NCBI GenBank assembly: GCA_934463165.1
Contig: CAKSJG010000030.1
Coordinates: forward strand, 1-28,218
DNA length: 28,218 bases
Origin: an uncultured Clostridia bacterium
GTDB lineage: Bacteria; Bacillota; Clostridia; UMGS1810
Direction of reading: 5' to 3'
Shown here piece by piece: positions 7,028 to 15,291 of this stretch. The notes under the pieces are model-generated. The model was not told the DNA's origin and made no database searches. It saw nothing but the letters and a program-made list of their open reading frames with translations. A program made the position numbers and the translations under genes. The stretch's first letter is position 1. The number at the start of each line of letters is the position of its first letter.

Positions 7028-8071
7028 CTAATTGTTATTATTTTTATTAAAGCTTTTTCTGAAAAGTTTATACAATCCGAATGCTGCACTGACAACTATA
7101 AGCAAAAGCATAATTGCTATATATGCGCCTCTCTCCAAAACAAGAACGGCACTTATACCGAGAACTGAAGCTATTACATAGAGTATTGCAACGGTCTGCT
7201 TCTGAGTAAATCCATTATCGAGCAATCTGTGATGCAGATGTCCTCTGTCCGCTCCCATTATAGGCTTATGATTCCATGCACGTCTTATAATTGCAAACAC
7301 GGTGTCGAATAACGGAAGACCCAAAATCAAAAACGGAATAATAAACGATATTATTACATACCCTTTAAACAGTCCCTGAATACATATTACAGAGAGCATG
7401 AAGCCCAAAAACTGTGAGCCTGTATCGCCCATAAATATTTGTGCCGGGTTAAAGTTATAGGGCAAAAAACCAAGGCAGCCTCCTGCCAATGCTGCCGATA
7501 TAATTGCAACATTTTGCTCACCGCCGAGTATTGCTATAAAAAACAGCGAAAACGAGGCTATGGAAGAAATGCCTACAGCCAAACCGTCAAGACCGTCAAT
7601 AAGATTAACCGCATTTGTAACAATAATTATCCAGACCATCGTAATCGGTATGCTGAGAACACCGAGCTGCAGAACACCGCTTTCAACAATAAATGACGGC
7701 ATACTTATAGCAGTTATACGCACATTATGGTAAACAACTATGGCAGCGGCAAGAATTTGCGCAGCAAGCTTATAGATTGCACGGAGCTGCTTTACGTCGT
7801 CTATGATTCCGACGCCGACTATGATAAGAGAACCGATTATAATTCCCTTGATTTGCCGGTCTATATTGGCAAAACACAAAAGCGCTATAAGGAATCCGTA
7901 AAAAATCGCAAGTCCGCCGAGACGCGGTATTGGTTTTTTATGAACACGGCGCGCGCTGTCCGGTACGTCTACCGCACCGATTTTATATGCAAGACCTTTG
8001 ACTCCCGGAGTTGCCGCGAGAGATATTGCAAAGGCAATTGTAAAACATAAAACCAAAACTCTGATATCCAT
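7028..8071 (-). CDS. tagO: UDP-GlcNAc:undecaprenyl-phosphate GlcNAc-1-phosphate transferase (WecA/TagO type)
   Basis: This integral membrane enzyme moves GlcNAc-1-phosphate from UDP-GlcNAc to undecaprenyl phosphate, the first step of teichoic-acid or polysaccharide lipid-linked synthesis. The 347 residues contain about ten or eleven hydrophobic helices. Family signatures are DVPDSARRVHKKPIPRLGG at residues about 34-52, the DD pair in GIIDDVKQ, NAVNLIDGLDGLA, NFNPAQIFMGDTGS, and the cytoplasmic GADRGHLHHRLLDNG carrying the His-rich motif that separates WecA/TagO enzymes from MraY. The start ATG has GAGGAT upstream. It sits between the aminotransferase and UDP-GlcNAc 2-epimerase genes. The choice of wecA or tagO as symbol is uncertain because no downstream glycosyltransferase is in the window. 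Confidence 0.93.
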   Translation of the reverse strand: MDIRVLVLCFTIAFAISLAATPGVKGLAYKIGAVDVPDSARRVHKKPIPRLGGLAIFYGFLIALLCFANIDRQIKGIIIGSLIIVGVGIIDDVKQLRAIYKLAAQILAAAIVVYHNVRITAISMPSFIVESGVLQLGVLSIPITMVWIIIVTNAVNLIDGLDGLAVGISSIASFSLFFIAILGGEQNVAIISAALAGGCLGFLPYNFNPAQIFMGDTGSQFLGFMLSVICIQGLFKGYVIISFIIPFLILGLPLFDTVFAIIRRAWNHKPIMGADRGHLHHRLLDNGFTQKQTVAILYVIASVLGISAVLVLERGAYIAIMLLLIVVSAAFGLYKLFRKSFNKNNNN

Positions 8072-8088
8072 AATATTATCCTCACATA

Positions 8089-9282
8089 TTAAACAAAGCG
8101 CTTGATTATTTCACCAACAATACGTATACCCTCTTCTATCTTATCATCAGGCATAGTGGAATAATTAAGTCTGAAACAATTACTCGGTTTTTCTATATCT
8201 ACCATGCATGTACTGCCCGGTACAAATGCAACATTGTTATCTATACACTCTTTAAAGAGTTCATATGAGTCTACGCCCTCGGGCAATGTACACCAGAGAA
8301 AAATTCCGCCGTTCGGTCTTGTATATGAAACGCAATCCGGAAAATATTTATCCATACATTCAAGCATCAGAGCGCATTTATGACCGTAGAGTTCACAACC
8401 CTTTTGAATGTGCTCTTCAAAATCATAAGCATCAATATAATTATTTACAAGCATCTGATTTATCAGCGGTGTGTGCACATCATTGACCTGCTTGCACACA
8501 ACTACCCTGTCTATAATCTTTTCGTGACCTGTTATCCAGCCGACTCTGATACCCGGAGAAAGTGTTTTTGAAAATGATCCTACATAAATAACTCTTCCGT
8601 TTTCATCCATTGATTTTATTGTTGCAACAGGTTCTCCGCTGAATCTGAGGTCTCCGTACGGATTATCTTCAAGTATGAAGCAATCATATTTTTCGGCAAG
8701 CTTAAGCAGCTGCTTTCTTTTTGCCGCCGACTGTGTTATACCGGTCGGATTCTGAAACGTCGGTATGGTATATATAAGTTTGATTTTGTTTGACTTCTCT
8801 TTTAATATTTTTTCGACTTCGTCCGTGTCTATGCCGTCATCGTTCATTTTAACTCCGAACAGCTTGGCTCTGTAAGATCGTATACCGTTAAGAGTACCGA
8901 TAAAGCTCGGATCCTCACATATAACACCGTCACCCTCGTTTACAAGAGATTTTATGAGAAGATCTATCCCCTGCTGTGCGCCTGTTGTAATTATCGTTCT
9001 GTCAAAATTCTTGCCGTTGCCGAGTTTGGCATTCATCTTTATGACCTTTTCCGTAAGCGGAGGATAACCCTCGGTCACACCGTAAACAAGCGCTTTTGCA
9101 CCCTCGTTTTCCATAATGCCTTTAAGTATATCTCCCCACTCTTTTGTCGGGAAAAGATCGGGAGAAGGAATGCCTCCGGCAAATGATATCATACCGGGTT
9201 TGCCCGTAAGTTTAAATATTTCTCTTATAGCAGACGCCTTAAGCGGCGTAACTCTGTCTGCAAGTGATTTGCTTATATCCAT
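8089..9282 (-). CDS. PLP-dependent aminotransferase, class I/II fold (2-aminoadipate/MocR-like group)
   Basis: The protein has 397 residues with a complete fold type I aminotransferase pattern. The N-terminal FAGGIPSPDLFPT and VYGVTEGYPPLTE are typical of the aminoadipate/kynurenine aminotransferase-like group. TTGAQQGIDLL is the phosphate-binding region, PTFQNPTGI and EDNPYGDLRF hold the cofactor-ring contacts, and GSFSKTLSPGIRVGW contains the Schiff-base lysine (about residue 234). RLNYST near the C-terminus contains the substrate carboxylate arginine. There is no N-terminal helix-turn-helix, so it is an enzyme and not a MocR regulator. The substrate cannot be read from sequence; an amino acid and 2-oxo acid pair is expected. 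The ATG has AGGAGG 11 bases upstream. Its place in an envelope-sugar operon may be incidental. Confidence 0.9.
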   Translation of the reverse strand: MDISKSLADRVTPLKASAIREIFKLTGKPGMISFAGGIPSPDLFPTKEWGDILKGIMENEGAKALVYGVTEGYPPLTEKVIKMNAKLGNGKNFDRTIITTGAQQGIDLLIKSLVNEGDGVICEDPSFIGTLNGIRSYRAKLFGVKMNDDGIDTDEVEKILKEKSNKIKLIYTIPTFQNPTGITQSAAKRKQLLKLAEKYDCFILEDNPYGDLRFSGEPVATIKSMDENGRVIYVGSFSKTLSPGIRVGWITGHEKIIDRVVVCKQVNDVHTPLINQMLVNNYIDAYDFEEHIQKGCELYGHKCALMLECMDKYFPDCVSYTRPNGGIFLWCTLPEGVDSYELFKECIDNNVAFVPGSTCMVDIEKPSNCFRLNYSTMPDDKIEEGIRIVGEIIKRFV

Positions 9283-9308
9283 AATACAAAGTACCTCCTG
9301 AAAGAATA

Positions 9309-10265
9309 TTATTCAAAGCTTCTTAAAAATTCGCAGTTTCCGCATATTGTGTATTTATCTATTGCCGCAGGAATAAAAAAACTGTCTCCCGAACGAAATT
9401 CATATTTCATGCCGTCATATCCTATGTAACCCGATCCCTCGGTAAAGACAAGCATTTCAAATTTATTTTTCTTTGCCTGTATTTCACATTTATCTGATAC
9501 TATATATTTTACAACCGTAAAAAACTCGCATGAACACAGCTCTTTAGAGCTTCCCCAATTATATTTTTCTTCACGGATTGTGTTATTATTCGGAGAAAAT
9601 GAATAGTTTATAACATCTTTTGCCTTATCAACATGAAGCTCCCTCGTCTTTCCGTCTTTCCCTACTCTGTTATAGTCATAAACTCTGTAGGTTGTGTTTG
9701 AGCTCTGCTGTATTTCCGCTATTAAAAGTCCCTCACAAATTGCATGAACGGTTCCCGATGGTATGAAAAAAGAATCACCTTTTTTTACGGGAACATAATT
9801 AAGTATATTTTCAAGCGTATTGTTTTTTACGGCATCCGAAAAATCTTCTTTTGTTGTGCCCTGCTTTAATCCGTATACAAGATGAGCACCGGGTTTAGCG
9901 TTTATGACATACCACATCTCTGTTTTCCCGCGTTCGCCGTTTTCATGTTTTGCTGCATATTCATCATCGGGATGAACCTGCACGGAAAGCTTATCGGACG
10001 CGTCCAAAATCTTAACAAGAAGCGGAAAAGAATCCGCATTGCAATTTCCGAGCATTTTTTCTTTATCGGAAAAAATCACATCTTTTAAGGTCTTACCCTC
10101 ATATTCTCCGTTTGCAACAAAAGACAAGCCGTCATCGTGACAGGATATCTCCCAGCTTTCGGCCGCAAAGTCATCGGGTATGGACTTTCCGAACATGGTC
10201 TTAAGATTAGATCCGCCCCACAAATATTGTTTAAAAACAGGTTTGGTTTTTATGGGATATATCAT
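9309..10265 (-). CDS. manA: Mannose-6-phosphate isomerase, class I
   Basis: This cytoplasmic zinc enzyme interconverts mannose 6-phosphate and fructose 6-phosphate, feeding mannose use or GDP-mannose supply. The 318-residue length is that of the short Firmicute form. Zinc-ligand motifs are present: LSVQVHPDDEYA (Gln and His), GKTEMWYVI (Glu) and GTVHAI (His). EIQQSSNTTYRVYDYNR is another family signature, and the start MIYPIKTKPVFKQYLWGG is typical. The chosen ATG at 10263-10265 follows AAAGGAAA. It is the first gene of the leftward operon and has a clear promoter 50-80 bases upstream. It is divergent from pstS. Confidence 0.94.
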   Translation of the reverse strand: MIYPIKTKPVFKQYLWGGSNLKTMFGKSIPDDFAAESWEISCHDDGLSFVANGEYEGKTLKDVIFSDKEKMLGNCNADSFPLLVKILDASDKLSVQVHPDDEYAAKHENGERGKTEMWYVINAKPGAHLVYGLKQGTTKEDFSDAVKNNTLENILNYVPVKKGDSFFIPSGTVHAICEGLLIAEIQQSSNTTYRVYDYNRVGKDGKTRELHVDKAKDVINYSFSPNNNTIREEKYNWGSSKELCSCEFFTVVKYIVSDKCEIQAKKNKFEMLVFTEGSGYIGYDGMKYEFRSGDSFFIPAAIDKYTICGNCEFLRSFE

Positions 10266-10314
10266 TTAACATCATTTCCTTTTTTCAATAGCATAATCTG
10301 TAAACATTCATCTT

Positions 10315-10343
10315 ATCATACCACAAACGCAGAAAAAAGTCAA
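10315..10343 (-). promoter_or_regulatory. Promoter of the manA operon
   Basis: On the minus strand TTGACT (10338-10343) and TATGAT (10315-10320) are 17 bases apart. TGG directly before the -10 makes it an extended -10 element. It faces left toward manA. Confidence 0.8.
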
Positions 10344-10418
10344 ATTAAATATAGCAGATACGGAATGATTTTATTACTTTATAGCATCAAAAACACAAAC
10401 TTTACATGTAAAAATTTT

Positions 10419-10473
10419 TTTACTTAAATTTGACAAAAGATGTCTTTCGGATTTGACATACGGGTGATAGAAT
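10419..10473 (+). promoter_or_regulatory. pstS promoter with candidate Pho boxes
   Basis: Upstream of pstS, three TT(T/G)AC(T/A)-type hexamers lie in the same direction: TTTACT at 10419, TTGACA at 10430 (11 bases on) and TTGACA at 10453 (23 bases further, about two more turns). The 11-base phasing on one helix face is what PhoB/PhoP boxes look like. A TAGAAT at 10468-10473 can serve as -10; its -35 position (TTTCGG) is poor, as expected of an activator-dependent promoter. The exact start site is uncertain. Confidence 0.5.
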
Positions 10474-10526
10474 AAACTTGTAAACAGAAAATAAAAAAAT
10501 TTAAAAACAAAAAGGAGTTTTTAACC

Positions 10527-11378
10527 ATGAAAAAAATTTTATCAATTGCAGCATGTTCCATACTCGCTATGGCATTGCTTACCGGCTGCGGAAGCAAAAA
10601 TCCGGAAACAAACACATCAAAAACAAATACCGACACTGCAAGCATAAGCGGTTCGGTATCGACAGACGGTTCAACATCTATGGAAAAGGTAATCGGAGCT
10701 CTCGGTGAATCATTCAAGAACGAAAACAGCGGCGTATCATTTACATATAATCCGACAGGATCCGGATCGGGAATCACGGCAGTATCCGAAGGCAGCTGCG
10801 ATATCGGTCTTTCGAGCAGAGCTCTTAAGGATGAAGAAAAAGCAAAGGGCCTTAAAGAAACAACACTTGCTTATGACGGAATAGCAATAATTGTTAATCC
10901 GAGCAACAAAGTTAATGACCTTACCACAGAACAGATTGCAAAAATCTATACCGGTGAAATCAAAAACTGGAGTGAAGTCGGCGGTGACAACGCGGAAATA
11001 GTCCTTATAGGACGTGAAGCCGGAAGCGGAACGAGAGACGGATTTGAATCAATCACAAAAACAGAAGACAAATGCCAATACCGTCAGGAGCTTACATCGA
11101 CAGGTGATGTAATAACAACGGTTTCCCAAAATCCAAATGCTATCGGTTATGCTTCTCTGGCAGCAATAAAAGACAGCGTAAAAGCAATTAAAGTCGGAGG
11201 TGTTGAGCCTACGGAAGACACTGTAAAAGACGGATCATATGTTATTCAGCGTCCGTTCGTACTTGTAACCAAAGAAGATAAACCTCTTTCAAAAGCAGCA
11301 CAGGCTTTTTACGATTATGCACTCTCAAGCGATGCAGCTCCGATAATATCTAAAGCAGGAGCAGTTGCTGCGAACTAA
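10527..11378 (+). CDS. pstS: Phosphate ABC transporter substrate-binding lipoprotein
   Basis: This phosphate-capturing lipoprotein is anchored outside the membrane and delivers phosphate to PstC/PstA. The 283 residues begin with a lipoprotein signal: positive MKK, a hydrophobic core, and lipobox LLTGC with the lipidated Cys at residue 21. A Ser/Thr/Asn-rich linker (to about 40) follows. The phosphate-binding elements are then visible: SVSTDGSTSMEKV, NPTGSGSGI, CDIGLSSRALK and GREAGSGTRDGFE. The ATG follows AAGGAG. It is the first gene of a seven-gene operon, and a hairpin separates it from pstC, a common way to let more PstS than membrane subunits be made. Control by PhoB under low phosphate is expected. 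Confidence 0.96.
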   Translation: MKKILSIAACSILAMALLTGCGSKNPETNTSKTNTDTASISGSVSTDGSTSMEKVIGALGESFKNENSGVSFTYNPTGSGSGITAVSEGSCDIGLSSRALKDEEKAKGLKETTLAYDGIAIIVNPSNKVNDLTTEQIAKIYTGEIKNWSEVGGDNAEIVLIGREAGSGTRDGFESITKTEDKCQYRQELTSTGDVITTVSQNPNAIGYASLAAIKDSVKAIKVGGVEPTEDTVKDGSYVIQRPFVLVTKEDKPLSKAAQAFYDYALSSDAAPIISKAGAVAAN

Positions 11379-11410
11379 ATATCAAAAGTAAATCCAAGCC
11401 TCTTGTCCGA

Positions 11411-11448
11411 CAGAAAAGCATTTGAGTATTGACTCACATGCTTTTCTG
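11411..11448 (+). promoter_or_regulatory. Intercistronic hairpin between pstS and pstC
   Basis: CAGAAAAGCAT and ATGCTTTTCTG form an 11-bp stem, with an inner GAGT/GACT part. No T run follows, so it probably protects the pstS message or only partly limits read-through. It is unlikely to end transcription fully. Confidence 0.6.
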
Positions 11449-11476
11449 CAGAATTACATGTGAAAGGTTATAAATT

Positions 11477-12349
11477 ATGAAAATAACATCTAATAAAACC
11501 ATTGAAAACTTAATACACGCAATTTTTCTCATTCTCGGACTTATAACAATCGGAAGTGTACTTTTGATAAGCATATATCTCATCATTTCGGGAATACCTG
11601 CAATAAAGGAAATCGGACTTTTTAAATTTTTATTCGGAAAAACATGGGCATCAACAAGTGCAGATCCGAAGTTCGGTATTCTTCCGTTTATTTTAACAAG
11701 TATATACGGTACGGCAGGAGCAATTGTAATAGGTGTGCCGATCGGTTTTATGACGGCGGTATATCTTGCAAAATGCGCTCCGAAAAGGATTAAAAAAATA
11801 ATTGAAGAAGCGGTCAGCCTGCTTGCCGGTATTCCGTCGGTTGTATACGGTCTTGTCGGAATGCTTGTTCTTGTTCCCGCAATTAAAAAAATTTTTGCAA
11901 TACCTGACGGTGCAAGCCTTTTGGCAGCAATAATCGTGCTTGCAATAATGGTTTTGCCGTCTATAATAAAAGTATCACTCACATCTCTTGAAGCAGTACC
12001 GAAAGAATATGAAGACGCATCCCTTGCACTCGGAGCAACACCTGTTGAAACATATTTTCGTGTTTCCGTGCCGGCTGCAAAAAGCGGAATAGCTGCTGCG
12101 GTTGTCCTCGGCGTAGGGCGTGCAATAGGTGAAGCAATGGCAGTAATGATGGTTTCGGGCAATGCAGCAAACATGCCGTCGCTGTTTCAGAGTGTGCGGT
12201 TTTTAACAACAGCGGTTGCAAGCGAAATGTCATATTCGGCAGGGCTTCAAAGAGAGGCGTTGTTTTCGATAGCGCTGGTGCTTTTTGTCTTTATAATGCT
12301 TATTAATGCCGTGCTTAACCACTTTTTGAAAAGAGACAAGGAGAAATAA
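11477..12349 (+). CDS. pstC: Phosphate ABC transporter permease
   Basis: This is one of two membrane subunits that form the phosphate channel. It has 290 residues with six hydrophobic helices; the first spans about residues 14-36. Between helices are family features: FLFGKTWAST after helix 1, GIPSVVYGLVGML in the middle, and the cytoplasmic EAA loop that contacts PstB (SLEAVPKEYEDASLALGATPVETY). GRAIGEAMAVMMVSGN near 215-230 is highly conserved in PstC. The ATG has AAAGG upstream. It ends 2 bases before pstA starts. The order pstC then pstA follows the usual Pst arrangement, and the longer outer loop after helix 1 favours PstC over PstA for this copy. Confidence 0.95.
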   Translation: MKITSNKTIENLIHAIFLILGLITIGSVLLISIYLIISGIPAIKEIGLFKFLFGKTWASTSADPKFGILPFILTSIYGTAGAIVIGVPIGFMTAVYLAKCAPKRIKKIIEEAVSLLAGIPSVVYGLVGMLVLVPAIKKIFAIPDGASLLAAIIVLAIMVLPSIIKVSLTSLEAVPKEYEDASLALGATPVETYFRVSVPAAKSGIAAAVVLGVGRAIGEAMAVMMVSGNAANMPSLFQSVRFLTTAVASEMSYSAGLQREALFSIALVLFVFIMLINAVLNHFLKRDKEK

Positions 12350-12351
12350 TC

Positions 12352-13215
12352 ATGATAACTAAATCTATGTCAAAAAAAAGAAAAGCTTATATATTCACAA
12401 TGAAAACGCTTATGGCAATTTCAACTGTTCTGACATGTTCATTGGTATTATTTCTTATTGTATACATATTCAAAAACGGACTGCCGAACATATCATGGAA
12501 GCTAATATCAACAAGCCCGAGTTACCTTGACGATAACATCGGAATATTGCCCGACATAATGAATACGGTAAATATTTTATTTGCAGCGCTGATTATTGTT
12601 CTTCCGATCGGTGTCGGAGCGGCGGTTTATCTGACAGAATATGCATCAAGCAAAAAGATTATCGGCATTATTGAATATGCTGCGGAAACACTCTCGGGAA
12701 TACCGTCTATAATATACGGTCTTGTGGGAATGCTGTTTTTCTGCAGATTTTTGAGAATGCAGACATCGCTGCTTGCCGGAAGCCTCACTCTTGTGATAAT
12801 GAATCTGCCAACAATAATGAGAACAACTCAGGAGAGCCTCAAAACCGTTCCGCAAAGTTACCGTGAAGGAGCGTTCGGGCTCGGAGCCGGAAAGTGGCGT
12901 GTTATTAAAACAGTCGTACTTCCCGGATGTGTTGACGGGATAATCACGGGCTGTATTCTTTCTGCCGGAAGAATCCTCGGGGAATCGGCAGCACTGCTCT
13001 TTACGGCAGGATTTGCACATGAGCTTAACGGATTTATAAGCGGTCTTACAAGCTCAGGTGCGTCGCTTACTGTTGCACTTTATGTATATGCAAAAGAACA
13101 GGGAGAATTTAACGTTGCATTCGCAATAGCTGCCATATTAATGATACTGACTCTTATAATTAACCTTACAGCAGCACTTGCCGAAAAATATTTCAAAAAA
13201 AGGAGAAGCTTATGA
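12352..13215 (+). CDS. pstA: Phosphate ABC transporter permease
   Basis: This is the second channel subunit and partner of PstC. It has 287 residues and six hydrophobic helices; the first spans about 16-40. SGIPSIIYGLVGMLFF is the conserved mid-protein segment. The EAA loop reads SLKTVPQSYREGAFGLGAGKWR, and SAGRILGESAALLFTAGF is the PstA counterpart of the conserved helix-5 region. The upstream ribosome site is AAGGAGAA inside the end of pstC. Its stop overlaps the pstB start as ATGA, so the permease and ATPase are translationally coupled. Confidence 0.95.
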   Translation: MITKSMSKKRKAYIFTMKTLMAISTVLTCSLVLFLIVYIFKNGLPNISWKLISTSPSYLDDNIGILPDIMNTVNILFAALIIVLPIGVGAAVYLTEYASSKKIIGIIEYAAETLSGIPSIIYGLVGMLFFCRFLRMQTSLLAGSLTLVIMNLPTIMRTTQESLKTVPQSYREGAFGLGAGKWRVIKTVVLPGCVDGIITGCILSAGRILGESAALLFTAGFAHELNGFISGLTSSGASLTVALYVYAKEQGEFNVAFAIAAILMILTLIINLTAALAEKYFKKRRSL

Positions 13216-13964
13216 GTATTATATCTGTAAAAGATTTAAACCTATGGTACGGAAATTCACATGCACTTAAAAACATAAACATAGAAATCCCCGAAAAAAG
13301 CATAACGGCACTTATAGGACCGTCGGGATGCGGAAAATCGACATTTTTAAAAACGATAAACCGAATGAACGATCTTATAGACAGCGTCAAAATTGAGGGT
13401 GATATACTCTACGGAGACACAAATATTTTTGACCCGTCGGTTGATGTAAACGAGCTTCGCAGAGAAATCGGTATGGTTTTTCAGAAACCGAACCCGTTTC
13501 CGATGAGTATTTATGATAACATTGCTTACGGTCCGAGAACCCACGGAATAAAAAATAAAGCAAAGCTTGACGATATTGTTGAAAAATCACTCAGAGGCGC
13601 AGCTATCTGGGATGAAGTAAAAGACAGACTGAAGAAATCGGCTCTCGGGCTCTCGGGCGGTCAGCAGCAAAGACTGTGCATTGCAAGAGCGCTCGCAGTT
13701 GAACCGAAAATACTTCTTATGGATGAACCGACAAGCGCACTTGATCCGATATCAACTTCAAAAATAGAAGAGCTTGCAAACAGCCTGAAAAAATGTTATA
13801 CTATAATCATAGTAACACATAATATGCAGCAGGCTGTCCGCATATCGGACAATACGGCATTCTTTCTGCTTGGTGAGCTCATTGAATACGGCAATACCGA
13901 AAGACTGTTTGCAAATCCGAGAGATAAACGTACGGAAGATTATATAACAGGGAGGTTTGGTTAA
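13212..13964 (+). CDS. pstB: Phosphate ABC transporter ATP-binding protein
   Basis: This ATPase powers the Pst importer at the inner membrane face. The 250-residue length is standard. Walker A is GPSGCGKST at residues 36-44, the Q-loop is in MVFQKPNPFP, the ABC signature is LSGGQQQR, Walker B is LLMDEPTSALDP, and the switch His is in THNMQQA. The NRMNDLI segment after Walker A is specific to PstB. Its ATG lies inside the pstA stop (ATGA), with AAAGGAGAAG upstream. Its stop overlaps the phoU start (TAATG). All catalytic residues are present. Confidence 0.97.
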   Translation: MSIISVKDLNLWYGNSHALKNINIEIPEKSITALIGPSGCGKSTFLKTINRMNDLIDSVKIEGDILYGDTNIFDPSVDVNELRREIGMVFQKPNPFPMSIYDNIAYGPRTHGIKNKAKLDDIVEKSLRGAAIWDEVKDRLKKSALGLSGGQQQRLCIARALAVEPKILLMDEPTSALDPISTSKIEELANSLKKCYTIIIVTHNMQQAVRISDNTAFFLLGELIEYGNTERLFANPRDKRTEDYITGRFG

Positions 13965-14617
13965 TGAGAAGCAAATTTGACAATCAGCTTGCTCTTCTTA
14001 ACAAAGAGCTTATAGAAATGGGAGCATGCTGTGAACAGGCAATAGCACTTGCAGCAAAATCATTGGAAGATAAAAACTCCGCTTTGGCAAATGATATTAT
14101 ATCAATTGACCGTGAAATAGATCAGAAAGAAAGATCCATTGAATCCCTCTGCCTTAAGATGCTTCTTCAGCAACAGCCCGTTGCAAGAGATTTAAGGCAG
14201 ATTTCCGCCGCACTGAAAATGATAACGGACATGGAAAGAATCGGTGACCAGGCTTCGGATATAGCGGAAATTCTTAAAACCGCAAAGAATATTTATTCCA
14301 TAAAGCAGGATAAATTGTCGGAAATGGCAAAAGCAACAATAAAAATGGTCACGGAAAGTATTAACGCATATGTTGAACGCGATATAAATCTTGCAAAGAC
14401 GGTTATAATGTATGACGATGTTGTTGATGAATTTTTTAATGAAATAAAATCCAACCTGATTAAAGAAATATCCGAAAATGCAAACGAAAGCGAATATGCG
14501 GTGGACATGCTTATGATTGCCAAATATTTTGAAAGAATCGGCGATCATGCAACAAATATTGCGGAATGGGTTGAATTTTCGGTTACCGGAGTTCACAAAG
14601 GAGAGACAGAGCTATGA
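13964..14617 (+). CDS. phoU: Phosphate uptake and signalling regulator PhoU
   Basis: The protein has 217 residues and is all-helical, with two repeats of the PhoU three-helix bundle. The metal-binding signatures E-x-x-x-D/E-x-x are seen as DMERIGDQASDIAEI in the first repeat and YFERIGDHATNIAEWVEF in the second. Family members link the Pst transporter to the PhoR kinase and hold it inactive when phosphate is plentiful. The start overlaps the pstB stop and its stop overlaps the phoB start (ATGA), which ties transporter and two-component system into one translational unit. GGGAGG in the end of pstB is the ribosome site. Confidence 0.96.
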   Translation: MRSKFDNQLALLNKELIEMGACCEQAIALAAKSLEDKNSALANDIISIDREIDQKERSIESLCLKMLLQQQPVARDLRQISAALKMITDMERIGDQASDIAEILKTAKNIYSIKQDKLSEMAKATIKMVTESINAYVERDINLAKTVIMYDDVVDEFFNEIKSNLIKEISENANESEYAVDMLMIAKYFERIGDHATNIAEWVEFSVTGVHKGETEL

Positions 14618-15291
14618 AAGTTTGGTGCGTTGAAGATGAAAAAGGAATAAGAGATATTGAGGTATATACCTTAAAATCCACAGGTTTTGATTCGGAGGGG
14701 TTTTCTGACGGGAAATCATTTTACGAAAAGCTGAAAAACGATAACCCCGATTTGGTTATTCTTGACATTATGCTGCCCGATACGGACGGTGTTGAAATAC
14801 TTAAAAGATTAAGAGCATCGGATGATACGAAAGATATACCGGTTATTATGGCAACGGCAAAAGGAATGGAATATGACAAAATTCAAAGCCTTGATCTCGG
14901 AGCCGACGATTATCTCGTTAAACCTTTCGGAATGCTGGAAATGGTATCGAGAATCAAGGCTGTGCTCAGAAGATGCAAACCGAAACAGGAAGAAAGCATT
15001 ATCAGAATAAAAGGAATTGAAATTAATCTTAACGAACGAACCGTACATATAGACGGAAAACGCATCACACTTACATATAAAGAATTTGAGCTATTAAAGC
15101 TTTTTATGTCTAACCCGGGAATTGTATATTCGCGCGAACATTTGTTTTATGAAATATGGGGTCAGGACTATTTCGGCGAATCAAGAACGGTTGATATGCA
15201 TATAAGGACGCTTAGGAAAAAGATAGAGCCGTATGACACGGTTATAGAGACTGTCAGAAATGTCGGTTACCGATTGGAGGCTAAATCATGA
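14614..15291 (+). CDS. phoB: Phosphate-response regulator, OmpR/PhoB family
   Basis: The protein has 225 residues. The receiver domain (about 1-118) has an acidic pair near E7-D8, the phospho-acceptor Asp51 in VILDIMLPD, Thr81 and Lys103 in LVKPFG. The C-terminal winged helix (about 128-225) includes LTYKEFELLKLF, the recognition region SREHLFYEIWG and SRTVDMHIRTLRKKIE, and ends VGYRLE. Its position between phoU and a PhoR-like kinase at the end of a pst operon identifies it as the Pho regulator (called PhoP in Bacillus). It starts within the phoU stop and overlaps phoR by 4 bases. It likely activates the operon from the box-like repeats upstream of pstS. Confidence 0.94.
   Translation: MKVWCVEDEKGIRDIEVYTLKSTGFDSEGFSDGKSFYEKLKNDNPDLVILDIMLPDTDGVEILKRLRASDDTKDIPVIMATAKGMEYDKIQSLDLGADDYLVKPFGMLEMVSRIKAVLRRCKPKQEESIIRIKGIEINLNERTVHIDGKRITLTYKEFELLKLFMSNPGIVYSREHLFYEIWGQDYFGESRTVDMHIRTLRKKIEPYDTVIETVRNVGYRLEAKS

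Noticed and set aside
8089..9282. MocR-type GntR/aminotransferase regulator
   Set aside because: The protein starts directly with the aminotransferase fold and has no DNA-binding domain.
11411..11448. Terminator after pstS
   Set aside because: The stem is good but has no T run, and pstC continues the operon, so it is listed as an intercistronic hairpin.
11434..12174. 246-codon open frame on the minus strand
   Set aside because: It is antisense to pstC, low in complexity (Ala, Ile, Thr rich) and mirrors codon bias of the true gene.
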